64,000 bases of DNA, taken from positions 372,001 through 436,000 of the forward strand of contig JAFWGI010000015.1 of assembly GCA_017512425.1 (NCBI GenBank), given 5' to 3'. Origin of the DNA: Hyphomicrobium sp. (GTDB lineage Bacteria > Pseudomonadota > Alphaproteobacteria > Rhizobiales > Hyphomicrobiaceae). Within the stretch, counting starts at the first letter, position 1. Each line of letters opens with the position of its first letter. The position numbers and the translations under genes were made by a program. Under the pieces are notes generated by a model. It was not told the origin of the DNA, did not search any database, and saw only the letters and a program-made list of their open reading frames with translations. This document shows positions 56,365 to 64,000 of the stretch, piece after piece.

Positions 56365-57018
56365 AACGCAGATCCCTCAACTCCGCACCGCTTTTTCGGC
56401 CGCGATACGGTTCGCCTGTTGTTTTTGACCGGCCGGTTGCACATTCGCGTGCTCCGGTTGAGCCTGGCACCCCGCCATCCGACGAGCGAACCATTGTTAT
56501 TGGGCACCTTTTGGGCGCCGCTGCGGCGCTGCAAAGAGTTTCCGAAGGCTGAAGGGTACACGCGGCGAACTGCGTTACCGTTAAGCGCCGTGGTAAAAAA
56601 ACCGCCAATTTGTGTGTCATCCCGGCGTGCCCGCACGGAATGCGCGGCCGTCTGTGACAGCGCCTAACGCCCGTATTTTCGGCGCTTGCCGGCGCATCGT
56701 TGACTTTGGCACGCTTCTCGCCAGACGTCTGCCATCGCGGCTCGGCGCGGTGACCTTAGCCGGTTGCTCTGGCGGCCATTGCAGAGGGGGAAAGATTACC
56801 CATATGCGCATACGCGGCGGGCCACTTGCGAGAAAACCGGGATGGCTGAAATGCGCCGCGAGGCGCCGCCAAACTGTGTGGTCGCAGCAACCCTCAGCAA
56901 GCGAATCGGCGCCGTCCACCGGTGTGGGGCTGTGCAGTTGTGACGATGGTTTCGAATTTGCTACAATAAAAGAATAGAGCAGCCCGCATGACGTGGCTGC
57001 CATGCGACTGGATTTGAA
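56365..57018. other. Long gene-free region upstream of clpS
   Basis: This 654-base gap lies between two divergent genes. Open frames exist (for example 56612-56977) but read as Arg/Pro-rich noise. It contains the clpS promoter candidate and a GTCATCCCGGCGTGCCCG stretch at about 56617 that vaguely resembles dispersed-repeat arms. Nothing else is clear. Confidence 0.45.
56938..56967 (+). promoter_or_regulatory. Putative promoter of clpS-clpA
   Basis: TTGTGA (56938-56943) and TACAAT (56962-56967) are separated by 18 bases, a good housekeeping-type match. The region after it is AT-rich. Confidence 0.6.
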
Positions 57019-57426
57019 ATGACGACTTCTCGACGCCTGATGCTTGTACCTCAAGATTTCCGCCACGATATAACGATGGCAGGCAACAACGGATCGCGTC
57101 CGGGCGACGGCGGCAACCGCGGCGACGATGAAGGGAAAACCGGCATCGTCACCAAGACCCGGCCGAAAACAAAGAAGCCGAGCCTTTATAAAGTCCTACT
57201 GTTGAATGACGATTTCACACCGATGGAATTTGTCGTGCTGATCTTGCAGCGCTTTTTCCAGAAGGGACAGGAGGACGCGACCCGCATCATGCTGCATGTC
57301 CATCAGAAGGGCGTCGGTTTGTGCGGGGTTTATACCTACGAAGTCGCCGAAACGAAGGTCACGCAGGTCATGGATTATTCACGACAGCATGGCCATCCTT
57401 TACAATGCACCATGGAGAAAGAGTAG
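57019..57426 (+). CDS. clpS: ClpS adaptor protein
   Basis: ClpS delivers N-degron substrates to ClpAP. The core has [20 protein letters not shown] (with the N-end-binding NDD-x-T-P-M region), a histidine-containing helix ([21 protein letters not shown]) and the end [11 protein letters not shown]. The N-terminus before residue 45 is a flexible Gly/Asp/Lys-rich segment. ATG 57076 would give a more typical N-terminus; neither start has a good ribosome-binding site. Confidence 0.94.
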   Translation: MTTSRRLMLVPQDFRHDITMAGNNGSRPGDGGNRGDDEGKTGIVTKTRPKTKKPSLYKVLLLNDDFTPMEFVVLILQRFFQKGQEDATRIMLHVHQKGVGLCGVYTYEVAETKVTQVMDYSRQHGHPLQCTMEKE

Positions 57427-57433
57427 GACTGCA

Positions 57434-59875
57434 TTGACATCTCTTTCCAAGAATCTCGAAACCTCGCTGCACCGTGCGTTGGAATACGCCAACGTCCGCA
57501 ATCACGAGTACGCAACGCTCGAACATCTGCTGCTCGCGCTCGTCGATGATCGCGACGCGGCCGCTGTCATGCGCGCGTGTTCCGTTGATCTCGAACAGCT
57601 GCGCGCGCGCCTCGTCGAGTATCTCGATACCGAATTGACGCCGCGTCACGCCAAGGGCGTGCGCGATGCGCAGCCGACGAACTCGTTCCAGCGCGTCGTG
57701 CAGCGCGCGATCGTCCACGTCCAGACATCGGGCCGCGAAGAAGTGACCGGCGCCAACGTGCTCGTCGGCATCTTCTCGGAACGCGAAAGCCATGCAGCAT
57801 ACTTCCTTCAAGAACAGGAGATGTCGCGCTTTGATGCTGTCCAATATATTGCGCATGGCATCGCCAAGCGCCCCGGCATGTCGGAGCCACGTCCTGTGAG
57901 GGGCGCGGACGAGGACGCGACCGAGGAAGGCGCGGAAAAAAAAGCCGGAGATGCGCTCTCGGCTTATTGCGTCAATCTCAACAAAAAGGCGCGCGACGGA
58001 AAAATCGATCCGCTGATCGGACGCGAGCAGGAAGTGCTGCGCACGATCCAGGTGCTCTGCCGCCGTCAAAAGAACAATCCGCTGCTCGTCGGCGATCCGG
58101 GCGTTGGCAAGACTGCGATCGCGGAAGGTCTTGCGCGCAAGATCATTAACGGCGACGTGCCCGACGTTTTGAAGTCGGCGACGATCTTCTCGCTCGACAT
58201 GGGTTCGCTTCTGGCCGGCACGCGCTATCGCGGCGATTTCGAAGAGCGTCTCAAGGCCGTGATGAAGGAAATCGAAGCTTATGACGGCGCCGTGTTGTTC
58301 ATCGACGAGATCCACACCGTCATCGGTGCGGGTGCGACGTCGGGCGGCGCTATGGACGCGTCCAACCTGCTGAAGCCGGCGTTGCAATCGGGCACGCTGC
58401 GCTGCATCGGTTCGACGACTTACAAGGAGTACCGTCAGCACTTCGAGAAAGATCGCGCGCTCGTGCGCCGCTTCCAGAAGATCGACGTCAAAGAGCCGAC
58501 GATCGAAGACACGATCGAGATCCTCAAGGGCCTCAAGAGCGTGTTCGAGGACTATCATAAGCTGAAGTACACGAACGAAGCCATCAAGGCGGCGGTCGAG
58601 TTGTCGGCCAAGTACATCCACGACCGCAAGCTGCCGGACAAGGCGATCGACGTCATCGACGAGACCGGCGCGTCGCAGATGCTGCTCGCGGAAGGCAAGC
58701 GCAAGAAAAAGATCACGACGAAGGAAATCGAAGCCACCGTCGCGACGATGGCGCGCATTCCGCCAAAGACGGTCACCAAGAGCGATGCCGAGGTTATCGG
58801 CAACCTCGAACGCGACCTGAAGCGGCTCGTTTTTGGCCAGGACGCCGCGATTGGCGCCCTGTCGAGCGCGATCAAGCTCGCGCGCGCGGGCCTGCGCGAA
58901 CCGGAAAAGCCGATTGGCTGCTACCTGTTCTCAGGCCCGACCGGCGTCGGCAAAACCGAAGTCGCGAAACAGCTCGCCAATCTGATGGGCGTCGAGCTTC
59001 TGCGTTTCGACATGTCAGAATACATGGAGAAGCACACGGTCTCGCGTTTGATCGGCGCGCCTCCGGGCTACGTCGGCTTCGACCAGGGCGGCCTTCTGAC
59101 GGACGGCGTCGATCAGCATCCGCATTGCGTGCTGCTGCTCGACGAAATCGAGAAGGCACATCCGGATTTGTTCAACATCCTGTTGCAGGTCATGGATCAC
59201 GGCAAGCTGACCGACCATAACGGCAAGGCCATCGACTTCCGCAACGTCGTGCTTATCATGACGACGAACGCCGGCGCTTCCGACATGGCGAAACCCGCGA
59301 TGGGCTTCAACCGGTCGAAGCGCGAGGGCGAGGATACGGAAGCCGTGACCAAGCTGTTCACGCCGGAGTTCCGCAACCGTCTCGATGCCATCGTGCCGTT
59401 CTCTGGCCTCTCGCCGGAGATCATCGGCAAGGTCGTCGAGAAGTTCATCTACCAGCTCGAAGCGCAACTCGCCGATCGCGGCGTTTCGATCGAGCTGACG
59501 GATGAAGCAACACGCTGGTTGGCCGAAAAGGGCTACGACGAAAAGTTCGGCGCGCGTCCGCTCGGCCGCGTGATCCAGGAGAACATCAAGAAACCGCTTG
59601 CGGAAGAATTGCTGTTCGGAAAGCTCGAGCACGGCGGCACCGTCAAGGTGCTCGTTACCGGCAAGGGCGAGGATCGCAGTCTCGCGTTCGACTACGTACC
59701 CGTCGATCCGGCGAAGAAGGGCCGCAACCCGGAAGAGGACGATGACGACGGTCCGCAGCCGGTTCTGGTTGATGCGACCGCGAAGAAGGCGTTGCCGGGT
59801 CCGAAGGACAAGGGCGACAAGCCGACGAAGGGTTCAGGTACCGTCCCGACGGTGCGCAAGAAGAAAGACGAATAG
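57434..59875 (+). CDS. clpA: ATP-dependent Clp protease ATP-binding subunit ClpA
   Basis: ClpA unfolds substrates for ClpP. The product has a Clp N-domain ([27 protein letters not shown] split over residues 7-33), first AAA module with GDPGVGKT at 220-227 and second with GPTGVGKT at 501-508, plus Walker [13 protein letters not shown]. The IGF/IGL-type ClpP loop is expected near residue 610-620 but I did not pin it down. TTG 57434 follows TAGGA by 7 bases and starts 7 bases after clpS. The Asp/Lys-rich tail of about 45 residues is longer than in E. coli. It has 813 residues. Confidence 0.97.
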   Translation: MTSLSKNLETSLHRALEYANVRNHEYATLEHLLLALVDDRDAAAVMRACSVDLEQLRARLVEYLDTELTPRHAKGVRDAQPTNSFQRVVQRAIVHVQTSGREEVTGANVLVGIFSERESHAAYFLQEQEMSRFDAVQYIAHGIAKRPGMSEPRPVRGADEDATEEGAEKKAGDALSAYCVNLNKKARDGKIDPLIGREQEVLRTIQVLCRRQKNNPLLVGDPGVGKTAIAEGLARKIINGDVPDVLKSATIFSLDMGSLLAGTRYRGDFEERLKAVMKEIEAYDGAVLFIDEIHTVIGAGATSGGAMDASNLLKPALQSGTLRCIGSTTYKEYRQHFEKDRALVRRFQKIDVKEPTIEDTIEILKGLKSVFEDYHKLKYTNEAIKAAVELSAKYIHDRKLPDKAIDVIDETGASQMLLAEGKRKKKITTKEIEATVATMARIPPKTVTKSDAEVIGNLERDLKRLVFGQDAAIGALSSAIKLARAGLREPEKPIGCYLFSGPTGVGKTEVAKQLANLMGVELLRFDMSEYMEKHTVSRLIGAPPGYVGFDQGGLLTDGVDQHPHCVLLLDEIEKAHPDLFNILLQVMDHGKLTDHNGKAIDFRNVVLIMTTNAGASDMAKPAMGFNRSKREGEDTEAVTKLFTPEFRNRLDAIVPFSGLSPEIIGKVVEKFIYQLEAQLADRGVSIELTDEATRWLAEKGYDEKFGARPLGRVIQENIKKPLAEELLFGKLEHGGTVKVLVTGKGEDRSLAFDYVPVDPAKKGRNPEEDDDDGPQPVLVDATAKKALPGPKDKGDKPTKGSGTVPTVRKKKDE

Positions 59876-59888
59876 TTGTAAGGCTGAT

Positions 59889-59927
59889 GCGCTGGCGGCC
59901 GGCTCTGCGAAGCAGAGTCGCCAGCGC
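59889..59927 (+). repeat. Long hairpin after clpA
   Basis: GCGCTGGCG (59889-59897) pairs with CGCCAGCGC (59919-59927), and inside it CTCTGC (59903-59908) pairs with GCAGAG (59912-59917). It precedes the terminator and may protect the 3' end of the clpSA mRNA. Confidence 0.65.
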
Positions 59928-59938
59928 CAAACAAAGAG

Positions 59939-59966
59939 ACGCCGGGCCACGAGCCCGGCGTTTTTT
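59939..59966 (+). terminator. Rho-independent terminator of clpS-clpA
   Basis: ACGCCGGGC (59939-59947) pairs perfectly with GCCCGGCGT (59953-59961) around CACGA, followed by six Ts. Confidence 0.92.
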
Positions 59967-60065
59967 GTTGCAGGAGCGAACGTCGCCTTCGGCAAATAAG
60001 CAGTGTGCGATATTTGATTTCAAATTGGGCCGCCGCTAGCTTTTGAGCGCTGGGAGGGGGATCAC

Positions 60066-60539
60066 ATGTCAAAACGGTTTTTACCGGTCGCGCGCGCGGC
60101 GCTGCTTACGGTTGCGAGCCATGTCGCGGGATACGCGCCCGCGTCCGCCGAAGGTGCGCTTGCCGTCGGATTGCCTCTTGGTAGTCCGGATAACGGCTTC
60201 GTCTACGGCTATGAAGTCAACAACAAGACTCGGCAAGGCGCCAAGGATACCGCAATGGCGTATTGCCAGGGCAAGGATGCGGTCGACAACGCGATCCCCG
60301 AAAATGCCTCAAAGCCGCAAAAGGCCTGCGCAGTGATTGAAGTTTTCCAGGGTCGCTGCGTCGCTATTGCGATGAATGGCAGCCAGACGCGCGCGTCAAC
60401 GGGCGTCGGTTGGGCCATTGCCAACACCAAGGACATCGCCAAGCAATTCGCGATCGACAACTGCAAGTCGATGGCTGGAAAGAATATGCCTGACGAATGC
60501 TGGGTGCAGAACGTCGCGTGCGATACGATGGATAAGTGA
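60066..60539 (+). CDS. Secreted DUF4189-like protein
   Basis: A signal peptide (ends near APASA) precedes about 125 residues. The C-terminal part CVAIAMNGSQTRASTGVGWA then AANTK-like IANTKDIAKQFAIDNCKSM follows the DUF4189 pattern (C-x-A-x-A...G-x-G-W-A...A...C). Five Cys outside the signal peptide region suggest disulfides. GGGAGG lies upstream of ATG 60066. Function is unknown. Confidence 0.75.
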   Translation: MSKRFLPVARAALLTVASHVAGYAPASAEGALAVGLPLGSPDNGFVYGYEVNNKTRQGAKDTAMAYCQGKDAVDNAIPENASKPQKACAVIEVFQGRCVAIAMNGSQTRASTGVGWAIANTKDIAKQFAIDNCKSMAGKNMPDECWVQNVACDTMDK

Positions 60540-60873
60540 TTTTTGTATTCCGGCAGCGCCGCGAACGAGCAGCGCCGCAAGACGCAACGCTCGAAACTAT
60601 TTTGCGTCCATCCGCCTGCAGGATGAAGCCAATGCCCGTTGCTCGTGGAAGCTCGTGTGTGCTCTTGCGCTCATGTGAGATAGCAGTCTGCGCCGTGAGA
60701 GGCCGTCGCCGCCGCCGTGCATGGAGACCCCCGAGACGCTTTAAAAATGCCGGAAAAAATGCGCCCCAAGCGTAGAAGGCGGCCACGGGCAGGGCAAAGC
60801 ACCTGCACGAACAGTATATCAAATGACTGATTACGTTGTTCAGGCGTGCGTTTTACCGGTTTGGGATACGCGC
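60540..60873. other. Gene-free region
   Basis: This 334-base gap lies between convergent genes (DUF4189 and SDR). I see no convincing frame, clear terminator or repeat in it. Confidence 0.4.
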
Positions 60874-61515
60874 TCAGGTAATCAACAGCGGCGTCTGACG
60901 CAGCAGGCTGCGGTCGTCGATCTGCGAGATCAAAAACGAACCGACGTCGGCGCGTGAAATCACGCCGCCGCGCCAGTCATTGATGTCAGGCAACGCTTTC
61001 CATTTGCCCGTGGCGGCCCCGTTGGTCAGCATACCGGGGCGAACGATCGTCCAGTCGAGCGTGCTTTTCTGAATGATGTCTTCGGCAATATCCTTGTCGC
61101 TGTAGACGCGCTGCAGCAGGATCGGAAACATCAGATAATCGTACAGCGGAGTGATGCGGCCGCGACTGTTGCCAGCGCCAGCCCCCGTTACAGCGATCAG
61201 CCGCTTGATGCCCTCCGACTGCATCGCTTCTACGAGCACGCGCGTCGCGTTTGAAAATAGCGTCGTGCCGAAAATCAATTCTTGGGCCGTCGCGACGCCG
61301 AGCGATTGGATCACGGCATCGACGCCTCTGAGCGCGCCTTGCACATCGCTGAGCGACAACGCATCGCCGCGGATTTTTTCGAGTTTCGGATCGGTGAGCG
61401 GAATGCTCGGCGCGGAGCGCGCGAAGGCCTTGACGGTATGACCGGCAGCAAGTCCGGCTTTGATGGTTTCGAGACCGATGCCTTTACTTGCACCGATAAC
61501 TAGGACAGTCGCCAT
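60874..61515 (-). CDS. NAD(P)-binding atypical SDR (BVR-B/NmrA-like)
   Basis: The Rossmann start VLVIGASKGIGLETIKAGLAAGH (split GASKGIG) is followed by VRG-type ALRGVDAVIQSLG and RLIAVTGAGAG, then the DWTIVRPGMLTNG stretch common in NAD(P)H-binding atypical short-chain dehydrogenases. The 213-residue size fits this group. The substrate is unknown; some relatives are NADPH sensors or quinone or biliverdin reductases. Confidence 0.85.
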   Translation of the reverse strand: MATVLVIGASKGIGLETIKAGLAAGHTVKAFARSAPSIPLTDPKLEKIRGDALSLSDVQGALRGVDAVIQSLGVATAQELIFGTTLFSNATRVLVEAMQSEGIKRLIAVTGAGAGNSRGRITPLYDYLMFPILLQRVYSDKDIAEDIIQKSTLDWTIVRPGMLTNGAATGKWKALPDINDWRGGVISRADVGSFLISQIDDRSLLRQTPLLIT

Positions 61516-61680
61516 GACACCTCCGCAAATGATATGCGCCGCAAGACGTTGAACGAACTCAACACGCCGACGTCGCCGATGATGTGCTCAAGTCTGCACT
61601 ACAACTGCAACAATTTCTTGCTCCGAATCAGATTTTTTTACAGAGTCCGCACATCGCTGAAGCAGCCTTGTATCTCGTAA

Positions 61681-61806
61681 CGCTGTACCCGCTCCGCCCC
61701 CGGAGCGTCAGCGAGCAACAGAGTGAAACGTCCTTCCTTCACTCTGACCCAAGGTGCCAGCCAAGTCTGGTCCGGAAAGGAGTGGTCACCCCGACCACTC
61801 CTTTTT
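61681..61806 (+). ncRNA. Candidate small RNA with three stem-loops
   Basis: Hairpin 1 is CGCTCCG (61690-61696) with CGGAGCG (61701-61707) and a CCCC loop, with outer CGCTG/CAGCG at 61681-61685 and 61709-61713. Hairpin 2 is CAGAGTGAA (61719-61727) with TTCACTCTG (61738-61746) and a pyrimidine-rich loop containing CCTTCC. A 12-bp terminator ends it. The layout of pyrimidine-loop hairpins plus terminator resembles alphaproteobacterial sRNAs of the CcsR/cuckoo type, but the loop motif is not the same. The 5' end is unknown, and the terminator may instead belong to the HIT gene. Confidence 0.4.
61776..61806. terminator. Strong bidirectional terminator
   Basis: AAAGGAGTGGTC (61776-61787) and GACCACTCCTTT (61793-61804) form a perfect 12-bp stem with a 5-base loop; five Ts follow on the plus strand and three on the minus strand. 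It lies 19 bases after the HIT gene stop. Confidence 0.85.
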
Positions 61807-61825
61807 CCGATCATGGCGCAAAAAA

Positions 61826-62245
61826 TCAGCCCAACGCAGCTTTGAGTTTCGCGGCATTGGCTGCGAGCACCGCGCCGTCTTCCATTTTGCCGGAATGCGC
61901 TTTGAGCGGCACGCCGTCGATGCGCGGGATGACGTGATAGTGCAGATGGAACACCGTTTGTCCGCCGGCCGGTTCGTTGAATTGCATGACAGTAATGCCA
62001 TCAGCGGCGAACGCGGCTTTCGATGCGATCGCGATCTTCTGCACGATGGGTAGAATTTTCGCGAGCACGGCCGGATCGGCGTCGAGCACGTTGCGCGATG
62101 GCGCTTTCGGCACGACGAGCGCATGGCCCGGCGCTTGCGGCATCACATCCATGAAGCAGACGGCGTCGTCGTCTTCATAGACTTTGTGCGACGGAATTTC
62201 GCCGCGCAGGATTTTCGCGAAGATATTGCCGGTATCGTAGCTCAT
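61826..62245 (-). CDS. HIT-family protein
   Basis: The 139-residue protein has the Hint-type layout: IFAKILRGEIPSHKVYEDDD, MPQAPGHALVVPK and the histidine triad HLHYHVIPR (His100, His102, His104). Relatives hydrolyse AMP-linked nucleotides. ATG 62245 matches the family's MSYDTGNIF-type start; the frame upstream runs into the repeat element and is not part of it. Confidence 0.93.
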   Translation of the reverse strand: MSYDTGNIFAKILRGEIPSHKVYEDDDAVCFMDVMPQAPGHALVVPKAPSRNVLDADPAVLAKILPIVQKIAIASKAAFAADGITVMQFNEPAGGQTVFHLHYHVIPRIDGVPLKAHSGKMEDGAVLAANAAKLKAALG

Positions 62246-62314
62246 GGATGTCGCCTCACTGCTCTCGCGCGGCACAATTACCCCGCGCGGCGAGAGCGGT
62301 AAAGCTGCTACGAC

Positions 62315-62413
62315 TGTCATCCTAGGCCTTGTGCCTAGGATCCATCGCTCCGCTTGCAGCTGGCGCCAGCGTTTGTTGGACAATGGATCCCAGGGACAAG
62401 CCCTGGGATGACA
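62315..62413. repeat. MITE/REP-like element with 31-bp imperfect inverted arms
   Basis: The left arm (62315-62345, TGTCATCCTAGG...GATCCAT) and right arm (62383-62413, ATGGATCCCAGG...GATGACA) are near-perfect reverse complements across a 37-base centre. Each arm also folds on itself. This ATGGATCC...GGATGACA pattern is a dispersed non-coding repeat type I associate with alphaproteobacterial genomes. It lies upstream of the HIT gene. No other clear full copy is in the window. Confidence 0.75.
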
Positions 62414-62437
62414 GTTTTGATGTGGTGAGCCGCATTC

Positions 62438-63619
62438 CTAATCCGCGCCGCGCCGATACGGACCCATATCGGTCAGATCGGCATTGCTTTCCGCAATCAT
62501 GCGGCGTTCCTGCTTGAGAAATTTTTCGACCGCCTTATGCAGACCCGGATCGGCGAGCCAGTGCGCCGAGTACGTCTCCACCGGCAAATACCCGCGCGCC
62601 AATTTATGGTCGCCCTGGGCGCCGGCTTCGACACGGGCAAGTTTGTGCGTAATCGCATAATCGATCGCCTGATAATAGCAGACCTCGAAATGCAAAAACG
62701 GATGATGCTCGATCGCACCCCAGTAGCGGCCGTAAAGGCAATCGCCGCCGATCATGTTCAATGCGCCAGCGATATAGCGGCCATCACGCTTTGCGAGCAC
62801 GAGGAGGCACTGATCGCGCATGGTTTCGCCGAGACGCGAAAAGAACGCGCGGTTCAGATACGGCCGTCCCCATTTGCGATTTCCGGTATCGACGTAGAAC
62901 GCATAAAACGCGTCCCAGTGCGCGTCCGTGATCGCATCACCCGTCAGGTGCTCGATTGCGATACCGGCGGAGATCGCATCGAACCGTTCTCGCCGCGTCG
63001 CTTTGCGTTTGCGCGACGCCAACGTCCCCAAATAGTCCTCGAACGTCGCGTAGCCCTCGTTCTGCCAATGAAACTGCTGTCCTGTCCGTGCGAGAAAGCC
63101 GAGGTGCTGCAGACGCGCCTGCGCATCACAATCGAGAAACGTCATGTGCACCGACGACAGCCCGTTCTGCCGCGCGACTTCGATAGCGGCTGCGGCTAGC
63201 AACTGTTCGTTGTCGCGCGCGGCAGGTCCGGGCCTCACGAGCAATCGTGGCCCCGGCACCGGCGTAAACGGCACCGCGATCTGCAATTTTGGGTAATACC
63301 GCCCGCCCGCCTGCGTGTACGCTTGCGCCCAGGCATGATCGAAGACGTACTCGCCCTGGCTGTGGCCTTTGACATAACAGGGCGCCACGCCGCCAATCAC
63401 GCCATCGCGATCTTCGAGCACCAAGTGGCGCGGCAGCCAGCCCGTGCCGTCTCCGACACAGCGCGCGTCTTCAAGCGCCTTCAAGAACGCATGGCTGACG
63501 AAAGGGTGATACCCTCGGCCCGGCGGATTGGCGCAGGCGTCCCACGCGGCCGCGGCGATTGCCGAAATATCGGGCTCCAATCTGACGATTGTATCGTGGC
63601 CGTCCGTCATAAACCTCAT
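62438..63619 (-). CDS. DUF482 / GNAT-like protein (FemAB-type fold)
   Basis: The 393-residue protein matches DUF482, annotated as peptidoglycan biosynthesis or recognition acyltransferase-like: WDACANPPGRGYHPFVSHAF then LKALE, DHAWAQAY, YYPKLQIAVPFTPVPGPRLL, FLARTGQQFHWQNEGYATFE, RKRKATRRER and GRYWGAIEHHPFLHFEVCYY. The true substrate is not known. ATG 63610, closer to GAGG, is an alternative start. Confidence 0.9.
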   Translation of the reverse strand: MRFMTDGHDTIVRLEPDISAIAAAAWDACANPPGRGYHPFVSHAFLKALEDARCVGDGTGWLPRHLVLEDRDGVIGGVAPCYVKGHSQGEYVFDHAWAQAYTQAGGRYYPKLQIAVPFTPVPGPRLLVRPGPAARDNEQLLAAAAIEVARQNGLSSVHMTFLDCDAQARLQHLGFLARTGQQFHWQNEGYATFEDYLGTLASRKRKATRRERFDAISAGIAIEHLTGDAITDAHWDAFYAFYVDTGNRKWGRPYLNRAFFSRLGETMRDQCLLVLAKRDGRYIAGALNMIGGDCLYGRYWGAIEHHPFLHFEVCYYQAIDYAITHKLARVEAGAQGDHKLARGYLPVETYSAHWLADPGLHKAVEKFLKQERRMIAESNADLTDMGPYRRGAD

Positions 63620-63785
63620 CGTCCGGTGCTTTTGCGCAACCGTCGCACAATCGCGGCGCCTTAGCGTATGTGATTTTACGCCAGCCGCTAGTCAAGGATC
63701 ACTGCTGCGCTTATCTCTTAGCGGGATTGAAACGGACTGACGCGCCAAGCGTCAGCAAGCCACGCTGATTGGGAGCCACAAAACG

Positions 63786-64000
63786 ATGCTGCGGGCGCGT
63801 GTCCTTCTTATGGCGGCAGTCGCCGTGCTCTGCTCCACGGTAGCCGCGAGCGCCCAGGACGGCGGCGTGACCGTGCCACGCAAGTCGATGTTCGCGAAAT
63901 TGATTTCGGCCGAGAAGGTCGAAGCGTCGGCTGCGCTGCAGTACGATCAGATGACGCGGCAAGCGTTCCAGAAATCCGCGCTCCTTGAAGACTACGATCC
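63786..64000 (+). CDS. Secreted protein, N-terminal fragment (possible M48 peptidase)
   Basis: The frame is open from ATG 63786 to the window end, 71 codons. A signal peptide (MLRARVLLMAAVAVLCSTVAASA) precedes polar helical sequence with EASAALQYDQMTRQAFQKSA. This resembles the segment before the catalytic domain of periplasmic M48 metallopeptidases, but the zinc motif lies outside the window, so that call is tentative. Confidence 0.5.
   Translation, partial: MLRARVLLMAAVAVLCSTVAASAQDGGVTVPRKSMFAKLISAEKVEASAALQYDQMTRQAFQKSALLEDYD

Larger units (their letters stand above)
61516..61825. other. Structured intergenic region, site of a candidate small RNA
   Basis: The left part is a plain upstream region for the SDR gene. 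From 61681 to 61806 it carries three consecutive stem-loops, the last a strong terminator (listed separately). No protein-coding frame is credible. Confidence 0.5.

Noticed and set aside
56700..56725. Possible sigma-54 promoter (TGGCACG)
   Set aside because: The GC element at the -12 position is missing at the right spacing.
56612..56977. 121-codon frame in the gap before clpS
   Set aside because: Arg/Ala/Gly noise, no ribosome-binding site, and it overlaps the clpS promoter candidate.
57368..58621. A 417-codon minus-strand frame antisense to clpA
   Set aside because: ClpA motifs on the plus strand are decisive.

Overview
The window is a dense, GC-rich bacterial chromosome segment with gene content and order typical of Alphaproteobacteria, order Hyphomicrobiales. 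The clues are the tol-pal end followed by tilS-ftsH-folP, a rhizobial-type suf operon, Usg, DUF2585, DUF1134/EipA, bactofilin, and ClpS-ClpA encoded together. An MtdB-type methylene-tetrahydromethanopterin dehydrogenase points to a methylotroph, most likely Hyphomicrobium or a close relative. That placement is inference from protein resemblance, with no database search. I saw no rRNA, tRNA, CRISPR array, prophage or complete insertion sequence.

Layout. 1-5.7 kb: end of cpoB, then tilS, ftsH, a two-gene low-GC insert (a 63-aa protein and a PARP-like ADP-ribosyltransferase candidate), then folP. 5.7-13 kb: mtdB, small regulators, purB, a periplasmic binding protein, an APC amino-acid permease and a CDGSH protein. 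13-24 kb: photolyase, then an envelope-rich stretch (L,D-transpeptidase, EipA-like protein, lytic transglycosylase-like protein, lipoprotein, bactofilin, many small secreted or membrane proteins), idi and usg. 24-32 kb: bcp, a very large AsmA-like protein, tyrS, anmK and an alpha/beta hydrolase. 33-42 kb: the iron-sulfur assembly operon. It opens with a single polypeptide joining an IscR-type Fe-S regulator to a cysteine desulfurase. It continues with sufB, two small membrane proteins, sufC, sufD, sufS, sufT, sufA, and then DUF924 and TfoX-domain genes. 42-51 kb: cytochrome b561, DEAD-box helicase, aquaporin, parE and panC. 51-64 kb: putA, a SPOR-tailed D,D-carboxypeptidase, clpS-clpA, a DUF4189 protein, an SDR-like protein, a structured intergenic region that may encode a small RNA, a HIT protein, an inverted-repeat (MITE/REP-like) element, a DUF482 protein and the start of a secreted protein.

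The most notable features are the ADP-ribosyltransferase-like pair lodged between ftsH and folP, with base composition unlike its neighbours, and the IscR/cysteine desulfurase fusion at the head of the suf operon. The two uncharacterised membrane proteins between sufB and sufC, the candidate sRNA at about 61.7 kb and the isolated mtdB with an N-terminal extension also deserve attention.

Where a start codon differs from the longest open frame, it was chosen by ribosome-binding site, overlap with the previous gene and usual family length. All motif positions are hand counts.
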